This document shows positions 1 through 4,737 of a stretch of 6,996 nucleotides of DNA, one piece after another (the stretch's first letter is position 1; every line of letters starts with the position of its first letter). The notes beneath the pieces were generated by a model. That model made no database searches, had not been told where the DNA came from, and was given only the letters and a program-made list of their open reading frames with translations. The translations under genes were made by a program, and so were the position numbers. Source of the DNA: a candidate division NPL-UPA2 bacterium (GTDB lineage: Bacteria > NPL-UPA2 > JAGMAN01); NCBI GenBank assembly GCA_021129695.1, contig JAJOKU010000077.1, positions 8,537 to 15,532 on the forward strand, given 5' to 3'.

Positions 1-270
1 GACCCTGCCGATTGCCTCATTGCTACCGCTGCTTATGGCACACCACTGGCTGAAGAGGTAGAGGTGCTTTCCCGGTTCAGAGATAGGTATCTTCTGACCA
101 ACGAGTTAGGGCAAAGATTTGTTACCTTCTATGAGCGTCATAGCCCTGCTCTGGCAGAGTTTATCTCAGAAAGAGAATGGGCAAGGAGAGTGGTGCGCAT
201 AGCCCTCTGGCCGCTGGTGAGAATGGCAGGGTTTGTAGTCGGGGGAGAGGAAGAGAAAAGAGGAAATTAG
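1..270 (+). CDS. 3' end of a protein with a CFI-box-type C-terminal domain (5' partial)
   Basis: Reading frame 1 is open from the first base to TAG at 268-270, giving 89 residues of a gene that begins before the window. The motif CLIATAAYGTPLAEEV (residues 5-20) is followed by LSRFRDRYLL, then NELGQRFVTFYERHSPALAEFI and a Trp/Val/Leu-rich amphipathic or membrane-like stretch (about residues 60-79), ending in a charged tail. This matches my recollection of the CFI-box-CTERM domain, a C-terminal module with a Cys-Phe-Ile-Ala-Thr-Ala-Ala-Tyr-Gly motif found at the end of varied, often exported proteins; here Leu replaces Phe. The domain's function is not established. Only four residues precede the Cys, so the main body of the protein and its function cannot be seen. 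An ATG-like start inside this frame would split the domain and is not the real start. A role as cargo or accessory of the neighbouring secretion system is inference. Confidence 0.75.
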   Translation, partial: DPADCLIATAAYGTPLAEEVEVLSRFRDRYLLTNELGQRFVTFYERHSPALAEFISEREWARRVVRIALWPLVRMAGFVVGGEEEKRGN

Positions 271-497
271 TTTGCTCTAATGGACAGAGCTAAAAGAGAG
301 GCTGAAAGTTTCAGAGATTGTCAGGAGATCAGGGAAGAATTAGTGCGTGAAGGCAGAAAAAGAAGAAAACAGGGACAATAGACACCTTTTTCCCATGTTC
401 GCTATTTAGGTCCTTTATCAAACCATTCTACCGTCTTTCGGATAATAAGGTTTGCCTCCCCCTAAACCTTCCACATCAATCAATAGGGGCATCTCCC

Positions 498-540
498 AAA
501 AAAATCCAAAAAAAACAATCCCAAAAAAAATCCCAAAAAA
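498..540 (+). promoter_or_regulatory. A-tract cluster upstream of the gspF promoter (UP-element or bent DNA)
   Basis: Four A-runs lie at 498-504, 508-515, 523-530 and 535-540, separated by short C/T spacers. Their centres are about 10.5, 15 and 11 bases apart, so the first pair and the last pair are each in phase with one helical turn. A-tracts phased this way are known to bend DNA, and A-rich sequence just upstream of a -35 box can act as an UP element for the RNA polymerase alpha subunit. The last tract ends three bases before the -35 box. That it boosts transcription of the operon is inference. Confidence 0.55.
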
Positions 541-543
541 TGC

Positions 544-572
544 TTGTAATTTTTGGTTAGGTGGTGTATAAT
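544..572 (+). promoter_or_regulatory. Sigma70-type promoter of the gsp operon
   Basis: The -35 hexamer is TTGTAA (544-549, four of six consensus positions) and the -10 hexamer is a perfect TATAAT (567-572), with the optimal 17-base spacing. Transcription would start near 578-580, giving a leader of roughly 17-19 bases before the gspF ATG at 597. It is the only good promoter I see for the gsp genes, and the whole gspF-gspM run is probably transcribed from it. No operator or regulator site is evident apart from the A-tracts. Confidence 0.65.
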
Positions 573-583
573 TGGTTATGGTT

Positions 584-590
584 GGAGAGG
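584..590 (+). promoter_or_regulatory. Ribosome binding site that fixes the gspF start
   Basis: GGAGAGG ends six bases before ATG 597. This places translation start at MPIFEYKA, the usual beginning of GspF. A GTG at 561 in the same frame would extend the protein by 12 residues, but it lies upstream of the -10 box and so would not be on the main transcript. Confidence 0.7.
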
Positions 591-596
591 CTAAAG

Positions 597-1817
597 ATGC
601 CAATCTTTGAGTATAAAGCATTAGATAGTTCAGGTGAGTTAGTTCAGGGGGTGATTGATGCTGATGACCCCCGGGAGGCCCGTTCCCGGCTGCGGCGGCG
701 GGGAACCTATCCGACAGAGCTCTGGCAGGAGGGAGCGGCTTCGGCAGTTTCCCGGGAAGTTGATTTAAGTAGAATCTGGCAGAGGATAAGCAAGCGGGAG
801 ATTGCCGTATTCACCCGACAGTTAGCTACCCTGCTTGAGGCCGGTCTTCCCCTGGTTGATAGCCTCACCAGCCTGGTGGAGCAGATAGAAGATAAGACCT
901 TGAAAAAGGTAGTGGCTGAGGTGCGGGAGAGGGTGAGGGAGGGAAGTTCCCTTTCCGATGCCCTTTCTAAATACCCAAAGAGTTTTTCCAGCCTTTATGT
1001 AAACATGGTCAGGGCCGGGGAGGGAAGCGGCGCCCTGGAGAAAATTCTTCGCCGTTTAGCTGACTATGCAGAAGATGAAGTGCGCTTGCGCAGTCGTCTG
1101 AGGGCGGCCCTTTCCTATCCCCTCTTTATGGTCATCATTGGGTTAGGGGTTCTCTTCTTCCTCTTCAGCTTCGTCATTCCTATGGTTACCAGGATATTTA
1201 CAGAAATGGAGCGCGCTTTACCGCTTCCCACTATGGCCCTCATCGCTACAAGCGATTTCTTGAAATCTTTCTGGTGGGCGGTGCTTCTTGGCATTGGAGG
1301 CCTTTTCCTTGGGGTTAAATGGCTTTTGAGTAGAGACTATGGACGTCTCATCTTCGACCGGCTCAAATTGAGGATGCCGCTGGTAGGAAGTCTATTTCGG
1401 GATATGGCCGTAGCCCGGTTTTCCCGAACCCTGGGAACCCTGGTGGGGAGCGAGGCTCCCATCCTATCCTCCCTGAATATCGTTAAAGATGTGGTCGGGA
1501 ATTCAGTATTTTCCCATGCGATTGAGGTAGCCAGGGATGAGGTTGGAGAGGGAGAGAATATAGCCAATCCTCTAGGAAGGAGCAGGATTTTCCCTCCCAT
1601 CGTTATCCGGATGGTCTCGGTGGGCGAGGAGAGTGGAAATTTAGAGGGAATGCTGCTTAAGGTAGCTGAGACTTATGATGATGAGATCCAGACCAGGGTG
1701 ACGGCTCTTACCTCACTCCTTGAGCCACTGATCATTCTGACAATGGGACTGGTGGTTGGCTTTGTAGTTTTAGCGGTGCTTCTCCCAATTTTTGAAATGA
1801 ATCAGATAATTCGTTGA
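597..1817 (+). CDS. gspF: Type II secretion system inner-membrane platform protein GspF
   Basis: GspF is the polytopic core of the T2SS inner-membrane platform and is thought to pass movement of the GspE ATPase to pseudopilus assembly. The 406-residue product has the usual family length. The N-terminus MPIFEYKALDSSGELVQGVI is the typical GspF/PilC opening. Two repeated T2SSF domains follow: the first with FTRQLATLLEAGLPLVDSL (72-90) and MVRAGEGSGALEKIL (137-151), the second with FSRTLGTLVGSEAPILSSL (275-293) and MVSVGEESGNLEGMLLKVAE (339-358). Membrane segments are predicted by eye at about 172-197, 225-243 and 374-398, the expected three-segment layout. It is the first gene after the promoter; gspG starts 15 bases downstream. 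The usual upstream partner gspE is absent here. PilC of a type IV pilus is the alternative, but the downstream pseudopilin set favours T2SS. Confidence 0.95.
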   Translation: MPIFEYKALDSSGELVQGVIDADDPREARSRLRRRGTYPTELWQEGAASAVSREVDLSRIWQRISKREIAVFTRQLATLLEAGLPLVDSLTSLVEQIEDKTLKKVVAEVRERVREGSSLSDALSKYPKSFSSLYVNMVRAGEGSGALEKILRRLADYAEDEVRLRSRLRAALSYPLFMVIIGLGVLFFLFSFVIPMVTRIFTEMERALPLPTMALIATSDFLKSFWWAVLLGIGGLFLGVKWLLSRDYGRLIFDRLKLRMPLVGSLFRDMAVARFSRTLGTLVGSEAPILSSLNIVKDVVGNSVFSHAIEVARDEVGEGENIANPLGRSRIFPPIVIRMVSVGEESGNLEGMLLKVAETYDDEIQTRVTALTSLLEPLIILTMGLVVGFVVLAVLLPIFEMNQIIR

Positions 1818-1826
1818 AAGGAGGTG
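1818..1826 (+). promoter_or_regulatory. Near-perfect Shine-Dalgarno sequence of gspG
   Basis: AAGGAGGTG is complementary to the 16S rRNA 3' end over nine bases. The GGAGG core ends eight bases before ATG 1833. It is stronger than the other ribosome binding sites of the operon, fitting the need for many GspG subunits. It also shows that the in-frame GTG at 1824, which lies inside this site, is not the start. Confidence 0.75.
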
Positions 1827-1832
1827 GTCTCT

Positions 1833-2267
1833 ATGCAAAGAGAGGCTGGGTTCACGCTGATTGAGTTGATGGTGGTTATTATTATCCTGGGAGTACTGGC
1901 TACCATCGTCGTTCCCAGATTCTTGGGTAGGGAAGAAGAGGCGAGAAGAACAGCGGCCGTGGTGCAGATTAGCAACTTCAAGGGAGCACTATCTATGTTT
2001 AAATTAGATAATGGATTCTTCCCAACTACTGAGCAGGGCCTTGAGGCTTTAGTGGAGATGCCTACCATTGAGCCAATACCAAAAAGATGGCCAGAGGGGG
2101 GGTATCTTGAAAGGATCCCTCTTGACCCATGGGGAAATCCCTATATCTATATCTCGCCTGGAATACACAGTGCCGAATACGATATAATCTCATTCGGGAG
2201 AGATGGTAAGGAAGGCGGAGAGGGACAGAATGCTGATATCCGAAGCTGGGAACTTGAGACGAGATAG
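1833..2267 (+). CDS. gspG: Major pseudopilin GspG
   Basis: GspG is the main subunit that polymerises into the T2SS pseudopilus after leader removal and N-methylation by prepilin peptidase GspO. The product is 144 residues. The leader MQREAG ends at the cleavage site AG^FTLIELM, with Glu at mature position 5, followed by a hydrophobic helix (7-28). The rest is a classical GspG domain: [10 protein letters not shown] (65-74), [20 protein letters not shown] (89-108) and the C-terminal loop [20 protein letters not shown] (116-135), whose Asp-rich region corresponds to the calcium-binding site described for GspG. This C-terminal signature separates GspG from type IV pilins. Start ATG 1833 is chosen from the strong ribosome binding site. 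The last 38 bases overlap the start of gspH. Confidence 0.95.
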   Translation: MQREAGFTLIELMVVIIILGVLATIVVPRFLGREEEARRTAAVVQISNFKGALSMFKLDNGFFPTTEQGLEALVEMPTIEPIPKRWPEGGYLERIPLDPWGNPYIYISPGIHSAEYDIISFGRDGKEGGEGQNADIRSWELETR

Positions 2268-2802
2268 GGGCTTCAGCCTGATTGAGCTCGTCGTCGTTCT
2301 TGTTATATTAGGTGTAGTTGTTAGCCTTGCCTTTCCTAGGTTAGAAGGAGTTTTCTCCGGCAGCTATCTGAGAAGTTCTGCCCGGCGCCTGGCCGGGATG
2401 ATTAGATGGACAAAGAGCCAGGCGGCTGTGAGCGGAAGGGAGCATTGGCTCTACTATGATTTAGAGAGAGGAGAATACTGGATGGCTGAGACACGACACG
2501 AAAAGTGCTCCCCTTCGGGAGCGAAAGCTCTCCCCTTCAGGGGCGAAGGGGAAGAAGGTTTCCTGGAGACAAGCAACGAGCTTGGAGGGAGAAGAGCTTT
2601 ACTGCCGGGAATTAAATTTCAGAATGTAATTACCCAGGAGAATGGAAGAGTAAGCGAAGGGCTAGCCTCAACCTGGTTTTCTCCTCAAGGTTTAGTGGAG
2701 GAGACTACCATTCATCTCATGAATGAGAAGGGGGAAGAGATATCCATCCTGATAAAAGGACTGGCTGGGAAGGTGAAGATACATGAAGGGGACGAGGAGT
2801 AA
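2230..2802 (+). CDS. gspH: Minor pseudopilin GspH
   Basis: GspH is a minor pseudopilin of the pseudopilus, placed next to the I-J-K tip complex. From ATG 2230 the product is 190 residues, with cleavage site RG^[14 protein letters not shown] after residue 14. The globular part begins with the typical [19 protein letters not shown] (47-65) and ends with the GspH C-terminal pattern [20 protein letters not shown] (149-168) and [11 protein letters not shown] 2230 is preceded by GGAGAGGG. An in-frame ATG at 2203 would make the leader 23 residues, and TTG at 2254 would give a six-residue leader MRRDRG, so the start is the least certain in the operon. The gene overlaps gspG by 38 bases and gspI by 20. 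A small hairpin-rich tandem repeat sits in the middle (residues 93-107), where pseudopilin sequences are usually variable. Confidence 0.88.
   Translation: MLISEAGNLRRDRGFSLIELVVVLVILGVVVSLAFPRLEGVFSGSYLRSSARRLAGMIRWTKSQAAVSGREHWLYYDLERGEYWMAETRHEKCSPSGAKALPFRGEGEEGFLETSNELGGRRALLPGIKFQNVITQENGRVSEGLASTWFSPQGLVEETTIHLMNEKGEEISILIKGLAGKVKIHEGDEE
2507..2551. repeat. Two imperfect tandem units, each able to form a hairpin, inside gspH
   Basis: Unit 1 (2507-2526) and unit 2 (2527-2548) share the pattern GCTC(TC)CCCTTC-(G/A)GGG(A)GC-GAA. Unit 1 has a perfect 6-bp stem, GCTCCC 2507-2512 with GGGAGC 2517-2522, around a CTTC loop. Unit 2 has a 7-bp stem, CCCCTTC 2532-2538 with GAAGGGG 2545-2551, extended to 8 bp by T2531-A2552. 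The stretch keeps the gspH frame open and encodes about residues 93-107. It could be a remnant of a small palindromic element inserted in frame, or simple local duplication. Confidence 0.6.
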
Positions 2803-3172
2803 AACCGGTTTCACGCTCTTAGAGGTGATGATTGCCTTAGCCATCATAGCCGGCGCCTTAGTAGTCATTCTCCATAGCCACATCCTCGGAGTTAATTTAG
2901 CTAATCGGGTCAAGGGGACATCGTTAGCCAGTTTGCTTGCTCAGAAGAGGATGGAAGAGATAAAGATGGAAGGGTTTCCAGAAGAGGGTGAGGAAGAAGG
3001 GGATTTTGAGGAACATCCCGGTTTTCGGTGGCGCAGTGTAGTTAGCAATGCTGAGGTCTTTGAGGAAGAAGTGGAAGAATTAAGAAAGGTAACTGTTATT
3101 ATTTCCTGGTTTGATGGGAGAGACGAACTGGAGTTAGAGGTAGTCAGTTACCTATTCAGGGGGGGCGGATGA
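2783..3172 (+). CDS. gspI: Minor pseudopilin GspI
   Basis: GspI is the minor pseudopilin that nucleates the GspI-J-K tip complex. The 129-residue product has leader MKGTRSKTG, cleavage at TG^FTLLEVMIALAIIAG with Glu at position 5, and the GspI hallmarks LASLLAQKRMEEIKMEG (48-64) and GDFEEHPGFRWRSVV (73-87), where a Gly/Phe stretch precedes a conserved Trp. The C-terminal strand is VTVIISWFDGRDELELEVVS (103-122). Two acidic clusters (PEEGEEEGDFEE and EEEVEEL) are notable. The start overlaps the gspH end by 20 bases and is preceded by AAGGTGA with six-base spacing. Its stop TGA overlaps the gspJ ATG (ATGA), indicating translational coupling. Length and motifs fit the family well. Confidence 0.92.
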   Translation: MKGTRSKTGFTLLEVMIALAIIAGALVVILHSHILGVNLANRVKGTSLASLLAQKRMEEIKMEGFPEEGEEEGDFEEHPGFRWRSVVSNAEVFEEEVEELRKVTVIISWFDGRDELELEVVSYLFRGGG

Positions 3173-3759
3173 AGGGATTTACCCTGCTCGAACTCCTGAT
3201 TACCCTGGCCATTGTAGCCACCATCCTTGGCATTATCTATGGTTCCTATGCTTCATCCGTAGGCACGATGAGTGATTGTCGGGAGCGAGTAGGTCTTTAC
3301 CGGGAAGCAAGGCTAATTCTGGAAATAATTTCCCGGGAGATAAGTTCAGCCTTTGTCTCAGATAATAATGAGAAACTTAGATTTGAAGGGGCGCAGGACG
3401 AACTCCATTTCAGCTCTGCCTCAGGGAGACTGGTGCCCGGTCTGGAGCCGACTGACATCCGGGAAATCAGCTATTATTTAGGACCTGAACCGGACAGAAA
3501 CTCATTGATGAGAAGAGAGCAGTGGCCGGTGGATGATGATATTCGTGAGGGAGGAGAGACGCTGATTCTCATTGATGACATTGAATCTCTCAATTTCAGT
3601 TATTATGGGGAAGAGGACTGGCAGGAGGAGTGGCTCTGGGAGGAAGAAGGAAGGCTGCCAATGGCAGTGAAGGTAACTATCACCTTTGCTGGCACAGAAA
3701 CTTCCTTCTCCACTCTTATAAATATTCCTTTAGGGAAGAAGTGGGACAAGAAGGGATAG
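3169..3759 (+). CDS. gspJ: Minor pseudopilin GspJ
   Basis: GspJ joins GspI and GspK in the pseudopilus tip. The product is 196 residues. The leader is only MKG, cut at G^FTLLELLITLAIVATILG, with Glu at mature position 5. GspJ-type features include YREARLILEIISREISSAF (44-62), IREISYYLGPE (97-107), an LMRREQW motif (113-119), LIDDIESLNFSYYGEEDWQE (134-153) and GRLPMAVKVTITF (161-173). No other ATG, GTG or TTG lies upstream in frame before the end of gspI-coding sequence, so the very short leader seems real. The gene shares ATGA with the gspI stop. A run of seven G (3159-3165) precedes the start and supplies part of its ribosome binding site. The 3' end overlaps gspK by 19 bases. Confidence 0.92.
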   Translation: MKGFTLLELLITLAIVATILGIIYGSYASSVGTMSDCRERVGLYREARLILEIISREISSAFVSDNNEKLRFEGAQDELHFSSASGRLVPGLEPTDIREISYYLGPEPDRNSLMRREQWPVDDDIREGGETLILIDDIESLNFSYYGEEDWQEEWLWEEEGRLPMAVKVTITFAGTETSFSTLINIPLGKKWDKKG

Positions 3760-4733
3760 CTTTAATTCTCACGCTTGTAGTGATTGCTCTCTTGAGCGTT
3801 CTCGTTCTTGAGTTCAACTACCTGATGCGGGTGGAGGCCAGTATGGCTAAAAATTATGCCGATGGCCTCAAGGCCCATTATCTTGCCAGATCGGGGATAA
3901 ACCTTGCCCTTTTCTTAATAGAGAAGAAGGATGACCCCAAATATGAAGAAAAGATAAAGGATTTGGCAATCTCCGCTATAACTGTGCCCTTAGGGGAAGG
4001 TGAGGTGGTTTTCCAGGTCAGTGATGAGGGGGGCAAGATAAACGTGAATCATCTTAAAAAAGATGGTAAGCTTGATCGGAAAAGGGTGGAGGCGATGCTT
4101 GAGCTCTGTGACATACTGAATGAGCAGTATGAGCGCCCACTTTTTAGCTATGGGATAGTTGCCGCCATAATTGACTGGGTCGATGCCGACGATGAAGTTG
4201 AGGTTTTGGACTTCGTTTTAACCGGGGAGAATAAAGGGGCGGAGCGTGAGTACTATGAGAATTTAGAACATCCTTATCAGGTGAAGAATGCTCCCTTCGA
4301 CACCCTTCGGGAACTACTTCTGGTAAGGGGAATCAATGAAGAAGTCCTCTATGGACGGGAGGCTGAGGAGGACAGGGAAGCTACGGAGGGCTTGAGTAAG
4401 CATGTCACGGTATATGGTGATGGGAAGATAAATATCAATACGGCCAGTTTAGCGGTGCTCCAGAGCCTGGATATAGAGATCGATGAGACCTTAGCTCAGG
4501 GCATCATTGACCGTCGCGAGGAAGGGGAATTTGAGGAGACGGAAGATATTAAAAGTGTGGACGGAATGACCGAGGAGATATTTAAGAGAGTGGAGGGACT
4601 GATTACTACCGGTGAAAGCCAGTTCTTCTCAGTGGAAGCGGAGGGCAGGGTAAGGGAGGCAAGTAAGTTGATAAAGGCGGTAGTTCAGAAGAAAGCCGAG
4701 GGTCTTGAGATAGTCTACTGGAGGGCGAGGTAA
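3741..4733 (+). CDS. gspK: Pseudopilus tip protein GspK
   Basis: GspK is the large pseudopilin that caps the pseudopilus. I place the start at GTG 3741, giving 330 residues with leader MGQEG and cleavage EG^IALILTLVVIALLSVLVL. AGGGA (3732-3736) is the nearest ribosome binding site. Mature position 5 is Leu rather than Glu, the known peculiarity of GspK. The frame is open further upstream to about 3630, but those codons are gspJ read in another frame. Family signatures include YLARSGINLALFLI (47-60), GGKINVNHL (97-105), AAIIDWVDADDEVE (141-154), GAEREYYENLEHPYQVKNAP (166-185), FDTLRELLLVRGI (186-198), and a helix-hairpin-helix-like block GDGKININTASLAVLQSL (226-243) through GIIDRREEGEFEETEDI (254-270). 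It overlaps gspJ by 19 bases and is four bases from gspL. Confidence 0.93.
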   Translation: MGQEGIALILTLVVIALLSVLVLEFNYLMRVEASMAKNYADGLKAHYLARSGINLALFLIEKKDDPKYEEKIKDLAISAITVPLGEGEVVFQVSDEGGKINVNHLKKDGKLDRKRVEAMLELCDILNEQYERPLFSYGIVAAIIDWVDADDEVEVLDFVLTGENKGAEREYYENLEHPYQVKNAPFDTLRELLLVRGINEEVLYGREAEEDREATEGLSKHVTVYGDGKININTASLAVLQSLDIEIDETLAQGIIDRREEGEFEETEDIKSVDGMTEEIFKRVEGLITTGESQFFSVEAEGRVREASKLIKAVVQKKAEGLEIVYWRAR

Positions 4734-4737
4734 ACTT

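Larger units (their letters stand above)
271..596. other. AT-rich intergenic region between the CFI-box gene and gspF
   Basis: This stretch separates two plus-strand genes. Directly after the CFI-box stop there is a small hairpin (GCTCT 274-278 with AGAGC 286-290) that lacks a following T-run, so it is not a convincing terminator. A 33-codon frame, ATG 280 to TAG 379-381, is highly charged (MDRAKREAESFRDCQEIREE and onward) but has no well-placed ribosome binding site and resembles no family I know; I do not call it a gene. From 382 to 497 I see no convincing coding signal. The last 100 bases carry the A-tracts, the promoter and the gspF ribosome binding site, listed separately. Confidence 0.6.

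Noticed and set aside
64..270. Internal start for the first gene
   Set aside because: The frame is open to base 1 and the conserved Cys-Leu-Ile-Ala-Thr-Ala-Ala-Tyr-Gly motif lies upstream, so the gene is simply cut by the window edge.
459..489. Inverted repeat CCCCTA / TAGGGG as a terminator
   Set aside because: The 19-base loop is long, no T-run follows on the plus strand, and the A-tracts lie on the wrong side to serve as a minus-strand terminator.
561..596. GTG start extending GspF by 12 residues
   Set aside because: It lies upstream of the -10 box, while ATG 597 has a good ribosome binding site and gives the canonical MPIFEYKA N-terminus.
418..621. Minus-strand frame of 67 codons covering the gspF promoter region
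   Set aside because: Its Phe-rich middle is only the A-tracts read on the other strand, it overlaps the promoter and gspF start, and the rest matches nothing recognisable.
1337..2068. Minus-strand frames opposite gspF and gspG (1337-1600, 1802-2068)
   Set aside because: They are antisense to conserved genes, have no recognisable motifs and are Ser/Arg/Leu-rich as expected for shadow frames.
2183..2188. TATAAT inside gspG as an internal promoter
   Set aside because: No plausible -35 hexamer lies 16-18 bases upstream, and the site is in conserved coding sequence (YDIIS).
2692..2913. Minus-strand frame opposite the gspH-gspI junction
   Set aside because: Antisense shadow with no ribosome binding site or family resemblance.
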